From the NCBI GenBank assembly GCA_030149175.1, contig JASBSA010000101.1, forward strand, positions 1-32,595: DNA of 32,595 bases. The letters run 5' to 3'. This stretch comes from Winogradskyella sp. GTDB lineage: Bacteria > Bacteroidota > Bacteroidia > Flavobacteriales > Flavobacteriaceae. The notes under the pieces were generated by a model. That model saw nothing but the letters and a program-made list of their open reading frames with translations, made no database searches and had not been told where the DNA came from. Position 1 is the stretch's first letter; each line of letters starts with the position of its first letter. The translations under genes were made by a program, and so were the position numbers. Below are positions 23,607 to 32,271 of this stretch, piece after piece.

Positions 23607-24290
23607 TTAACTCTTTCGCTGCACCACCTCAAAAACTTTATTCTCATCACACTTTAAGGTTTTACTTGGGTATTTTAAAAGTAAAGCATAATCGTGTGTG
23701 GCCATTAAAATGGTATTACCATTTTTATTAATGTCTTGAAGTACTTCCATAACTTCAATACTCGTTTGCGGATCTAAATTACCAGTTGGCTCATCGGCTA
23801 AAATCAATTCCGGATCATTAAGTAAAGCTCTTGCAATAGCGATACGCTGTTGTTCTCCACCAGAAAGTTCATGTGGAAATTTAAAGCCTTTGGTTTTCAT
23901 TGCCACTTTATCTAAAACCTTATCAATTCGCTCTTTTATTTTTTCTTTGTCTTTCCAACCTGTAGCTTTTAAAACAAATTCTAAGTTGCTATTTATAGTA
24001 CGATCTGGTAATAACTTAAAATCTTGGAAAACAATACCCAATTTCCTGCGTAAATAAGGAATATCTTTCTCCTTCATGGTTCTGAGGTTAAAATCTACGA
24101 TTGTACCTTCGCCTTTAGTTAATTCCAAATCACCATAAAGTGTTTTCATAAAACTACTTTTTCCACTTCCTGTTTTACCTATGAGATAAACAAAGTCTCC
24201 TTTTCGCATTTCAAAGTTTACGTTGTCTAATACCATATTGCCACCTTGATATATTGTAGCATCTTTAAGTTGTAAAACAGTTTCGGACAT
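23607..24290 (-). CDS. ftsE: Cell division ATP-binding protein FtsE
   Basis: A 227-residue ABC ATPase that with membrane partner FtsX forms the divisome complex controlling peptidoglycan hydrolases. Walker A is GKTGSGKS at residues 38-45, the Q-loop FQDFKLLPD near 88-96, the signature LSGGEQQR at 142-149 and Walker B ILADEPTGNLD from 163, with the switch His in MATHDYA. The N-terminal line YQGGNMVLDNVNFEMRKGDF is typical of Bacteroidota FtsE. No ftsX is in the window, so the pair is split. The related LolD/MacB-type ATPases are an alternative, but length and motifs favour FtsE. Confidence 0.87.
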   Translation of the reverse strand: MSETVLQLKDATIYQGGNMVLDNVNFEMRKGDFVYLIGKTGSGKSSFMKTLYGDLELTKGEGTIVDFNLRTMKEKDIPYLRRKLGIVFQDFKLLPDRTINSNLEFVLKATGWKDKEKIKERIDKVLDKVAMKTKGFKFPHELSGGEQQRIAIARALLNDPELILADEPTGNLDPQTSIEVMEVLQDINKNGNTILMATHDYALLLKYPSKTLKCDENKVFEVVQRKS

Positions 24291-24315
24291 ATTTTTTCTA
24301 TAATTTTAATAGTTG

Positions 24316-24347
24316 TAAATGTATGGCGTAAAATTTCAAATCCCAAA
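24316..24347 (-). promoter_or_regulatory. ftsE: Probable promoter of ftsE
   Basis: On the minus strand TTTG (24347-24344) and TACATTTA (24323-24316) are separated by 20 bases; the -7 box differs from TAnnTTTG only at the last base and ends 25 bases before the ATG. A plus-strand box for the divergent gene at 24390 was not clear. Confidence 0.42.
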
Positions 24348-24389
24348 TACTAATTTCTACCTTGGCATAGTAATTGAAAAGTTGTTTTT

Positions 24390-25985
24390 ATGAGACAATT
24401 ATTCAGCTTTCTGCTACTAATATTCAGTGTATGTTCACCTGCACAAAAAGAATTTCATGTCTTTCCTATAGATGGTGCGCAAACTAAAGGGTCACCAAAT
24501 GGAGATGGAAGTGTCGCTAACCCTTGGGATCTGCAAACCGCTTTATCTCAAACTTCCCAACGTATAAATGGAGGAGATATTATTTGGTTACATAAAGGAA
24601 TATACAATGGAAACTATAAGAGTACCATAAAGTCTGCTATAGATGGAAAATATATCACTGTTTCAGCATACAAAGACCATAAAGTTATAATTAATGGTAA
24701 TGTTGCTGAGAACGAATCTTATGTGCTAAAAGTAAGTGGAGATAGGGTTGTCTTTAAAAACATAGAGATAACATATTTAGGTGATTTTTCACGTCAAAAG
24801 TCAGACAAAAACTTTAAAGCTGTTACAGGAATAAATCATGTTGAAGGTGTAGACTGCAAGTTTCAAAATTTAGTTGTGCATAATATACCTGGTTCTGGTA
24901 TAGGTTCATGGAAAGCTACAGGCGGAACCATTATTGAAGATTGTATTATTTATAACAATGGCTACCAAGGCCAGAGAGGACACGGTGTTGGTATTTACAT
25001 ACAAAATGAGGGTGAAAAATTTAGAATAATTAGGAATAACGTAATTTTTAATAATTACTATAAAGGTGTTGAGGTATGGTCTGCAACTTCTGGTACAAAT
25101 AGAGAATTTGTAAAGAATGTGTCTTTTGTTGATAATGTTGTTTTTAACAACGGCTCACCTTCCGGAAAGCCTTGGGCCAACTTAATAATAGCCTCAGTTG
25201 ACGCCAATGGTATTAATGTTGCTAAAAATATTAAAGTAAAAAATAATGTGTTTTACCATAACACAGACTTTAGTGATTATAAAAATTTTGGATACGGTAA
25301 TTCAATTACTCTTGGGTACACTTCAAAAGCACCTGTAGAAAATATTTCAATACTAAACAACATTATTGTAGGAAGAAATAATGCATTAAATCTTATGCAT
25401 ATAAAATCTGCTGAGTTTAGAAATAATAGTGTCTATTCTGGGTATGTTCACTTTGATAAGTCTAGTCTCAAGGCCCTGGAAACTAAAAATATAGCCTCTA
25501 ACAATAATACCTTTTACACAAGAAAAGGATATGGGTTCAGGATTTTAAAACATACAGATTATAACTTATCGATGTGGCAAAACACCTTTAATCTAGATAA
25601 GGATAGTGACTGGAAACAGCTAAAATATTTTGATATTCAACCAGTTTTGAAAATTCAAAAGAGCTTAGTACCAAATGAATACAATGTTGTTTTATTGCAA
25701 AAAAACGGAAATGATGTAACTGTAGATTTTACCGATTACAATATCAAAAAAGGATCGTCTTTTAAAATTTATGATTTGGAAAACAGAAATGTAGTTGTAA
25801 AATCTGGTGAGCTTTCCGAGAATAATAAAATAATATTTCCGATGGGTTTAAAAGCTTTTGAAAAACCTTTGCATAATACTGTTGCAACTAAATCGGCAGA
25901 TAATTTTGGTGTTTACAGAATTGTATTTGACGATAATACCAAAAAGCAGAATATTTTTAAACGGATCTTCGGGTGGTTATTTTAA
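24390..25985 (+). CDS. Secreted right-handed parallel beta-helix protein
   Basis: A 531-residue protein. Residues 1-~19 form a signal peptide (basic start, hydrophobic core LFSFLLLIFSV, then CSPAQ); the Cys is not in a good lipobox, so cleavage by signal peptidase I is more likely. The body from ~60 to 420 consists of Asn-rich coils such as NNVIFNNYYKGVEVW, VDNVVFNNG and KNNVFYHNTDF, the pattern of right-handed beta-helix repeats found in pectate lyases, alginate epimerases and related enzymes. A beta-sandwich-like segment follows (~430-515). It lacks an obvious T9SS sorting tail and ends in basic FKRIFGWLF. A role in modifying the exopolysaccharide of the adjacent cluster is plausible. Confidence 0.8.
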   Translation: MRQLFSFLLLIFSVCSPAQKEFHVFPIDGAQTKGSPNGDGSVANPWDLQTALSQTSQRINGGDIIWLHKGIYNGNYKSTIKSAIDGKYITVSAYKDHKVIINGNVAENESYVLKVSGDRVVFKNIEITYLGDFSRQKSDKNFKAVTGINHVEGVDCKFQNLVVHNIPGSGIGSWKATGGTIIEDCIIYNNGYQGQRGHGVGIYIQNEGEKFRIIRNNVIFNNYYKGVEVWSATSGTNREFVKNVSFVDNVVFNNGSPSGKPWANLIIASVDANGINVAKNIKVKNNVFYHNTDFSDYKNFGYGNSITLGYTSKAPVENISILNNIIVGRNNALNLMHIKSAEFRNNSVYSGYVHFDKSSLKALETKNIASNNNTFYTRKGYGFRILKHTDYNLSMWQNTFNLDKDSDWKQLKYFDIQPVLKIQKSLVPNEYNVVLLQKNGNDVTVDFTDYNIKKGSSFKIYDLENRNVVVKSGELSENNKIIFPMGLKAFEKPLHNTVATKSADNFGVYRIVFDDNTKKQNIFKRIFGWLF

Positions 25986-26046
25986 CATTTCATAAGCCAG
26001 TTTATAATTATACAAGTTTTCTATCGTTATACATTTTGTATTCAAT

Positions 26047-26054
26047 TATATTTG
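26047..26054 (+). promoter_or_regulatory. -7 promoter box of the TPR/receptor operon
   Basis: TATATTTG matches TAnnTTTG exactly and ends 48 bases before the ATG at 26103. The -33 position has no clear TTTG (one at 26035 is too close). Since the box covers the TTG at 26052, a start there is unlikely. Confidence 0.45.
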
Positions 26055-26102
26055 AATAGTGATAGTTTATCATCAATACATATTAATCAAAAAACGACTC
26101 TG

Positions 26103-29100
26103 ATGCTACTTTTAAAAAGACAATTTCTTATCGTTTTTCTTACGTTTTCAATGCTGGGATTTGCACAAAAATCTGCAGTATATACCAGTGAGTTAAAAGA
26201 TTATCAAAAAGCATTAACACTATACAATAATAAACAGTACAAGGCTGCACAATCACTGTTTGATGATATTAAGTACAATACAGATGATGCTGTTTTAAAG
26301 TCCGACTGTTCGTACTACATTGCCAATTGTGCCGTACGATTAAATCAGCGAAATGCAGACGATTTAATAGAAAAATTTGTTGAAGAATACCCAACAAGTA
26401 CCAAGCGAAACACGGCCTTTCTTGATGTGGCAGATTATTATTTCGAAAACTCCAAATATGCATATGCACGTAAATGGTACCAAAAAGTGGATGAGTCTAG
26501 CATTGCACGAGGTGAGCGCGACCGTTTTAATTTTAATTATGGTTACTCATTATATTCCACCAAAAGTGAGACGCAAGCCACTAAATATTTAAATCGTGTT
26601 GTAAATTCAAAAGAGTACGGCTCGCAAGCAAAATATTACATTGGTTATATGGCTTATGAAGGTGATGATTACGATACGGCTAATGAGTATTTTGACCAAG
26701 TTAGTGATAATGAAAAATACAAGGAAAAACTGTCCTATTATCAAGCCGATTTAAACTTCAAATTAGGAAAGTTTGAAAAAGCCATAGAACTTGCTCTGGA
26801 GCAGTTACCAAGTTCTAGAGGTGTCGAAAAATCTGAACTCTCTAAAATCATAGGTGAAAGTTATTTCAACCTCGAAAAATATACAGAAGCCATTCCGTAC
26901 CTTCAGGACTATGAAGGCAAAAAAGGAAAGTGGAACAATACTGATTATTACCAAATAGGATACGCGTATTACAAGCAAAATGATTTTGAAAAAGCCATTT
27001 CAGAATTCAATAAAATTATAGATGGTAATAACTCTGTAGCACAGAATGCTTACTATCATTTAGGTGAAAGCTATATCAATCTAGATAAAAAACAAGAAGC
27101 ACTAAACGCTTTTAGAAATGCATCCGAGATGGATTACGATTTAAAAATCCAGGAAGATGCATGGTTAAATTATGCCAAAATAAGTTACGAAATTGGTAAC
27201 CCTTACCAATCTGTACCACAAGTATTAGCTGGTTATTTGGATAAATATCCTGATACAAGCTATAGAGAAGAAATAGAAACCTTGCTGATTGATTCGTACA
27301 TCACATCAAAAAACTATAAAGAAGCCTTAGAGTTATTAAAAGGAAAAAACAGTTTTGAAAACAAAGTAGCCTATCAAAAAGTAGCTTTTTTTAGAGGGGT
27401 TGAGTTATACAATGAAACCAAGTATAGTGAAGCTTTAGAGTTATTTAATAACTCTTTAAAAGAACCTAGAGATCCAGTTTTTGTGGCCAAAGCCACCTTC
27501 TGGAAAGCGGAAACCGAATATAATCTCACCAACTATAATGATGCCTTAATTGGGTTTAAACAATTTGCAGGTATGTCTGAAGCTTCAGGATTATCTGAGA
27601 ATGAAAACTTAGACTACAATTTGGCTTACACGTATTTCAAGTTGAAAGACTATACCAATGCATCAAAATATTTTCAAAAATTTATCGATAAAAATTCTAG
27701 CGATAGACTACGACGAAACGATGCCTATTTAAGATTGGCAGACGGCTATTTTGTTTCTAGTAAATACCAAAACGCCATCAGTGCGTACGATAAAGCCATT
27801 CAGATTAACGAAATTGAAACCGATTATGCAGCGTTTCAAAAAGCGATGAGTAATGGATATTTGGGCAAAAGCTCAACTAAAATTTCAGAGCTTAATACAT
27901 TTATAGATAAGTATCCAAAGTCAGCATTACGAGATGATGCTATGTACGAGTTGGCAAATTCTTATGTTAAGTCTAACGAGACTGATAAAGCGATGCAGAT
28001 GTACGACCGATTAAATTCGGAATACAAACGTGGTGCTTTCACTTCAAAAGCTTTATTGCGTCAAGGTTTGGTGTATTACAATGCTAATGATAATGAGCGT
28101 GCATTAACTAAATTTAAAAAAGTAGCATCCGATTTTCCAAATTCTGGAGAAGCTGTTCAGGCAGTATCTACGGCGCGTTTAATTTATATCGATTTGGGTC
28201 GAGTGGATGACTACGCAGCTTGGGTAAAGTCTTTAGATTATGTTGAGGTGTCTGATGTAGAGCTGGATAATACTATGTATTTGGCAGCCGAAAAGCCATA
28301 CTTAGAAAACGATACTGAGAATGCTATTCGTCAGTTTAATAAATATTTAAATCAGTTTCCTAATGGTATTCATGCGTTAAAATCGCATTTCTACATTGCA
28401 CAATTATACTACAAGAAAGATTTATTTGAAACTGCGGAACCACATTACAAATATGTTGTTGATGCTTCAAGAAGTGAATATACAGAGCAAGCAACAGTGA
28501 AACTTTGTGAAATTTACTTGAATGATTCTAACTGGTCTCAAGCGATTCCGGTTTTAAAAACTTTGGAAGCTGAAGCAGATTATCCTCAGAATGTAATGTA
28601 TGCGCAGTCTAACTTAATGAATGCGTACTACCAAACTGAAGATTATACATCTGCTGAAAATTATGCCGAAAAGGTATTGGCAAATTCTAACTTAGATACT
28701 AAAGTGAAGAGTGATGCTAAAATCATTATTGCGCGTTCTGCTATAAAAACAGGAAACGAGGATAAGGCAAAAACAGCCTATGCAGATGTAGAAAAAATCG
28801 CTACAGGAAGCGTTGCAGCAGAAGCTCTATACTACAATGCGTATTTTAAAAATAAGGAAGGTAAGTATAAAGCATCAAACACAACCATTCAAAAATTAGC
28901 TAAGGATTATAGCAGTTACAAATATTACAGTGCTAAAGGTTTGGTAGTTATGGCGAAGAATTTCTATGCTTTGGGTGATGCGTTTCAGGCGAATTATATT
29001 TTAGAAAGTGTGATTTCTAATTTCCCAGAGTTTGATGATGTGGTACAAGAGGCACAGCAAGAACTTAACAAGATTAAAACCGAAGAAGCTAAAACAAATT

Positions 29101-29126
29101 CATCAATCGAAACTGACGATAATTAG
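26103..29126 (+). CDS. Secreted tetratricopeptide-repeat protein
   Basis: A 1007-residue protein with a signal peptide (MLLLKRQFLIVFLTFSMLGFAQ, cleavage after residue ~21) and then at least 20 TPR-like helix pairs to the end; examples are YQKALTLYNNKQYKAAQSLFDDI, AYYHLGESYINLDKKQEALNAFRNA and DAYLRLADGYFVSSKYQNAISAYDKAI. TPR arrays are protein-binding scaffolds; this long periplasmic kind is common in Bacteroidota next to TonB-receptor-like genes. I use the ATG at 26103 because it gives a clean signal peptide and the 17 upstream codons include the -7 box. The stop is followed, 53 bases later, by the receptor-like gene, so they are probably one operon. The partner protein is not known. Confidence 0.82.
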   Translation: MLLLKRQFLIVFLTFSMLGFAQKSAVYTSELKDYQKALTLYNNKQYKAAQSLFDDIKYNTDDAVLKSDCSYYIANCAVRLNQRNADDLIEKFVEEYPTSTKRNTAFLDVADYYFENSKYAYARKWYQKVDESSIARGERDRFNFNYGYSLYSTKSETQATKYLNRVVNSKEYGSQAKYYIGYMAYEGDDYDTANEYFDQVSDNEKYKEKLSYYQADLNFKLGKFEKAIELALEQLPSSRGVEKSELSKIIGESYFNLEKYTEAIPYLQDYEGKKGKWNNTDYYQIGYAYYKQNDFEKAISEFNKIIDGNNSVAQNAYYHLGESYINLDKKQEALNAFRNASEMDYDLKIQEDAWLNYAKISYEIGNPYQSVPQVLAGYLDKYPDTSYREEIETLLIDSYITSKNYKEALELLKGKNSFENKVAYQKVAFFRGVELYNETKYSEALELFNNSLKEPRDPVFVAKATFWKAETEYNLTNYNDALIGFKQFAGMSEASGLSENENLDYNLAYTYFKLKDYTNASKYFQKFIDKNSSDRLRRNDAYLRLADGYFVSSKYQNAISAYDKAIQINEIETDYAAFQKAMSNGYLGKSSTKISELNTFIDKYPKSALRDDAMYELANSYVKSNETDKAMQMYDRLNSEYKRGAFTSKALLRQGLVYYNANDNERALTKFKKVASDFPNSGEAVQAVSTARLIYIDLGRVDDYAAWVKSLDYVEVSDVELDNTMYLAAEKPYLENDTENAIRQFNKYLNQFPNGIHALKSHFYIAQLYYKKDLFETAEPHYKYVVDASRSEYTEQATVKLCEIYLNDSNWSQAIPVLKTLEAEADYPQNVMYAQSNLMNAYYQTEDYTSAENYAEKVLANSNLDTKVKSDAKIIIARSAIKTGNEDKAKTAYADVEKIATGSVAAEALYYNAYFKNKEGKYKASNTTIQKLAKDYSSYKYYSAKGLVVMAKNFYALGDAFQANYILESVISNFPEFDDVVQEAQQELNKIKTEEAKTNSSIETDDN

Positions 29127-29179
29127 TAATGGGCAAAATGTCTCATTTAGTTAGTCGAAATGTAATCAAAACATTAAAT

Positions 29180-30907
29180 ATGAAAATCAAGTTTTTAATT
29201 TTTATAATCACCATATCAAGCAGTTTATCAATTGTAGCTCAAGAACGAGTAAAAGACACTATTGATGACCAGGTAGTAAATGTAGTAACACCTTACAAAC
29301 CTACAATTTCAGATGCCTTTAAAATTAAGGATACACCAAAATTGCAAGACTCTAATTTGGTAAAGAAAAAAGAGGTGAAGTACAATATTTTTTCTATTCC
29401 TGTGGCTTCAACTTTCACGCCTGCAAAAGGTAAAGCAGCAACGGTTGATAAAGCAAAGGCCGTTAAGTTATACGATAATTATGCATCGCTTGGAGTGGGT
29501 ACTTATACTTCAATTTTAGGGGAAGTATATCTTAATCATGAGCTAAGTAATTCTGAAAATGTTGGAGGTTATTTCAGTCATCATTCTTCTCAAGGTGGAA
29601 TTGAAGATTTACTGTTAGATGACGATTTTTCTACCACGCATTTAAATGCGCATTACTCTCAAAAGTTAAGAGATTTTTCGTGGAAAGTAGATGGAGGTTT
29701 CGACTTAATGACATACAACTGGTATGGTTTGCCACAGAATTTCTTTGGACAAACGGAAGCTGACATGATAAATCCAAGTCACACATTTAATAGTTTTTAT
29801 TTAGGTGGAAAAATTAATTTTGAAGATGCTATCATCAACGATGGTAGTTTACGTTTTAGACGATTTGGCGATAATCAAAATTCTGGTGAAAACCGATTTG
29901 TAGCCAAAGCAGGTTTTGATATTCCTGTGCAAGGTGAAGCTATAAAAACAAAATTATATGTAGATTATATTGGTGGAAGTTTTGATAGTGATTACGAGAA
30001 TTTAGGTGACATTAATTACGGAAATTTTACAGTTGGTTTGTCTCCTTCGTATCAATTAACTCAAGATGATTTAACGGTCAATTTAGGTTTGAGTTTAGTC
30101 TATCTTAACGATACCGAACTTAGCGATAATAAGTTTTTTATCTACCCTAATATTGATGCTTCATACCGTTTAGTAGACGAAATCTTAATTGCTTATGGTG
30201 GAATCACAGGGCAGTTACAACAAAACTCTTACTACGATTTTGCTACAGAAAATCCATTTGTATCTCCAACACTTTATATTGCTCCAACAGACCAACGCTA
30301 TAAAGGGTTTTTAGGACTAAAAGGAAAATTGTCTAATAGTGTGAGTTATAACGTTAAAGGAAATTATTACGCAGAAGAGAATAAAGCGTTATTAAAAGCA
30401 AATGATGCCAGAGGTGATGCAACAGCAGATTACCAATACGGTAATTCTTTTGGTGTGGTGTATGATGATGTTACTACCTTTTCGGTTGCTGGTGAGTTAA
30501 ATATTGATGTCAATAGAAACTTTACGCTTGGTTTTAAAGGAGAATATTTTAACTATGATGTGGATAATGAAGCCGAAGCATGGAATTTACCAAACGTAAC
30601 AGGTTCTATCTTTATGGATTTACAAATATCTGAGCAATGGTATGCAGGTGCAAGTGCTATTTATGTTGGAGAACGAAAAGACCAACAAGACTTAGTAGCT
30701 ACATTATTGCCACAAGACCCAAGTCCTGTTATGACTTTAGATAGTTATTTTGATGCTAATGCACATTTAGGCTATAAGATTAACGACCAGTTATCTGTAT
30801 TTGGAAAAGTGAATAACATACTTAACCAGGATTACGAACGCTATTTAAACTTCCCTGTTCAAGGCATTCAGATTTTAGCAGGAGCTACATATCAGTTTGA
30901 TTTCTAA
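29180..30907 (+). CDS. Outer-membrane beta-barrel protein, plug-less TonB-dependent-receptor-like
   Basis: A 575-residue protein with a signal peptide (MKIKFLIFIITISSSLSIVAQ, residues 1-21) and then a short periplasmic segment with VVNVVTPYKPTISDAFKIKD. From about residue 95 the sequence alternates aromatic and polar residues in beta strands, ending FGKVNNILNQDYERYLNFPVQGIQILAGATYQFDF, with a terminal aromatic residue as in barrel outer-membrane proteins and a last-repeat pattern like TonB receptors. No plug domain is seen (a receptor plug would add ~130 residues), so TonB-driven transport is unproven. An upstream ATG at 29129 gives no signal peptide at the start, so I use 29180. The TPR protein ahead is a likely partner. 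Confidence 0.8.
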   Translation: MKIKFLIFIITISSSLSIVAQERVKDTIDDQVVNVVTPYKPTISDAFKIKDTPKLQDSNLVKKKEVKYNIFSIPVASTFTPAKGKAATVDKAKAVKLYDNYASLGVGTYTSILGEVYLNHELSNSENVGGYFSHHSSQGGIEDLLLDDDFSTTHLNAHYSQKLRDFSWKVDGGFDLMTYNWYGLPQNFFGQTEADMINPSHTFNSFYLGGKINFEDAIINDGSLRFRRFGDNQNSGENRFVAKAGFDIPVQGEAIKTKLYVDYIGGSFDSDYENLGDINYGNFTVGLSPSYQLTQDDLTVNLGLSLVYLNDTELSDNKFFIYPNIDASYRLVDEILIAYGGITGQLQQNSYYDFATENPFVSPTLYIAPTDQRYKGFLGLKGKLSNSVSYNVKGNYYAEENKALLKANDARGDATADYQYGNSFGVVYDDVTTFSVAGELNIDVNRNFTLGFKGEYFNYDVDNEAEAWNLPNVTGSIFMDLQISEQWYAGASAIYVGERKDQQDLVATLLPQDPSPVMTLDSYFDANAHLGYKINDQLSVFGKVNNILNQDYERYLNFPVQGIQILAGATYQFDF

Positions 30908-30908
30908 A

Positions 30909-30934
30909 ATTCCTGCAAAAGCAGGAATCTTTTT
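30909..30934 (+). terminator. Hairpin terminator of the TPR/receptor operon
   Basis: An 8-base-pair perfect stem ATTCCTGC (30909-30916) / GCAGGAAT (30921-30928), loop aaaa, followed by C and five T, starting 1 base after the stop codon. Confidence 0.75.
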
Positions 30935-30936
30935 AT

Positions 30937-30965
30937 TGACATTCTGAATCAAGTTCAGAATGTCA
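30937..30965. repeat. Palindromic dispersed repeat (CTGAA-TCAAG-TTCAG)
   Basis: A perfect 12-base inverted repeat, TGACATTCTGAA (30937-30948) and its reverse complement (30954-30965), with a 5-base centre TCAAG. The 15-base core CTGAATCAAGTTCAG recurs in reverse at 31687-31701. It lies between convergent genes and could also act as a terminator for the methyltransferase gene. Confidence 0.65.
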
Positions 30966-30966
30966 G

Positions 30967-31668
30967 TTATGCATGAATAATCCTCGCTAAATAATCAAAA
31001 TGTTCACCATCCATAACTTTTTCGCATTTAAGACCTACGGTTTGGCAAGCTGTGTTTAGTGTTTCGAAATCGAGGTAGAGCCATTTCATTGGCGCTCCTT
31101 CTTCGCCTTTGTAGCTAAAGAAATAATCAAGTTCACCAATATAACCACTGTTCAAATCTAACCAAGTACCACCATCTTCATCTTCGTACATATATGAAAT
31201 ATCAGATGAATCGATTAAAATTTGTCCGTTTGGTTTCAATAAAGTTTTTAGATGGTTTAAATATTTAGCAACCTGAATTATTTCCTGAAAAATACCAGTA
31301 CCATTCATTAAAAGCAGAATGGTGTCAAATATATCTGTTTCATTTAATAACGCTATATGTTCGGCATTTTTTAGACCTCGTAATTTACAGACTTCAATAG
31401 CACCTTTAGAATTGTCAATTGCTTTTACATTAAATCCTTTTTCTTGTAGCCATAGCGCGTGGTTACCAGCACCACACCCAACATCTAGAATTTTGCCTTT
31501 GCTTAGTTGTAAAGCTTTTTGCTCTAGTTTAGGCATTTCAGAATAAGTTCTGAATAAATAGTGAAGTGGTAATTCGTCTTTGTCAGATATGTTGGTCCAT
31601 GTGATAATATCTTCAGAATAATTGCCATTCTGATAGTCTAATAGTGCTTTTCCAAAGATGTCTTTCAT
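30967..31668 (-). CDS. Class I SAM-dependent methyltransferase
   Basis: A 233-residue methyltransferase: GKILDVGCGAGNHALWLQEKGFNVKAIDNS (motif I and the acidic loop, residues ~50-80), DTILLLMNGTGIFQ (post-motif II) and LLKPNGQILIDSSD (motif III). This is the methyltransferase-11/25 pattern; the substrate is unknown. The open frame begins at 31704, but its first residues (LNQVQYNK) are coded by a copy of the palindromic repeat; I use the second ATG of the adjacent pair at 31668, giving MKDIFGKALLDYQ. The gene is bracketed by opposite-facing copies of the repeat (30944 and 31687). It diverges from the YkgJ gene. Confidence 0.78.
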   Translation of the reverse strand: MKDIFGKALLDYQNGNYSEDIITWTNISDKDELPLHYLFRTYSEMPKLEQKALQLSKGKILDVGCGAGNHALWLQEKGFNVKAIDNSKGAIEVCKLRGLKNAEHIALLNETDIFDTILLLMNGTGIFQEIIQVAKYLNHLKTLLKPNGQILIDSSDISYMYEDEDGGTWLDLNSGYIGELDYFFSYKGEEGAPMKWLYLDFETLNTACQTVGLKCEKVMDGEHFDYLARIIHA

Positions 31669-31686
31669 CATAGTATTTTTATTATA

Positions 31687-31701
31687 CTGAACTTGATTCA
31701 G
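31687..31701. repeat. Second copy of the palindromic repeat, reverse orientation
   Basis: CTGAACTTGATTCAG is the exact reverse complement of 30944-30958. It overlaps the longest possible open frame of the methyltransferase gene. ATTCTGA at 31708-31714 may be a degraded flank. Confidence 0.6.
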
Positions 31702-31727
31702 CATCTCATTCTGATTATATTTACAAT

Positions 31728-32222
31728 ATGCAAAACCAAATCAATAATCTGCCAAAGCTGGCCAAAGATAAGCATAAGGAAAACAAAACCTTCTTTGCAA
31801 AACTTAGAAAAAAGCCACCAAAACAGTTAGACTACATTATGCAAGAGTTGCATGAGGAAGAGTTTGAGCGTACGGACTGCTTACAATGTGCTAATTGTTG
31901 TAAAACCACAGGGCCTTTATTTACGGATAAGGATATTCAGCGCATATCTAAATCTTTCAAAATGAAAGAGCAGCAATTTATAGATCAATATTTACGTGTA
32001 GATGAAGATAATGATTATGTGTTGCAATCGGTGCCATGCACGTTTTTAGATGCGGATAATTACTGTATGATTTATGATGTAAGACCAAAGGCTTGTCGAG
32101 AATTTCCGCACACAGATCGTAAAAAGTTTCAGCAAATTTCTAATTTAACTTTAAAAAATGTAGCTATTTGTCCAGCAGTCTATAATATTGTTGAAGAAAT
32201 GAAAAAACAAATAAAACTATAA
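31728..32222 (+). CDS. YkgJ family cysteine-cluster protein
   Basis: A 164-residue soluble protein with the YkgJ metal-binding cysteine pattern: CLQCANCCKTTG with Cys51, Cys54, Cys57 and Cys58, then VPCTFLDADNYCMIYDVRPKACREFP and a final Cys in VAICPAV. The basic N-terminus (residues 1-35) is outside the domain. The family is predicted to bind zinc or iron; its role is not established. The stop is followed by about 50 bases before the next gene. Confidence 0.88.
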   Translation: MQNQINNLPKLAKDKHKENKTFFAKLRKKPPKQLDYIMQELHEEEFERTDCLQCANCCKTTGPLFTDKDIQRISKSFKMKEQQFIDQYLRVDEDNDYVLQSVPCTFLDADNYCMIYDVRPKACREFPHTDRKKFQQISNLTLKNVAICPAVYNIVEEMKKQIKL

Positions 32223-32271
32223 TAAATAGCTTCGGAATAATTTTTGATACAACTTTAGAAAAAATCTAAAT

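Noticed and set aside
29129-29179. Upstream ATG of the barrel protein at 29129
   Set aside because: It would place polar residues before the signal peptide; 29180 gives a normal one.
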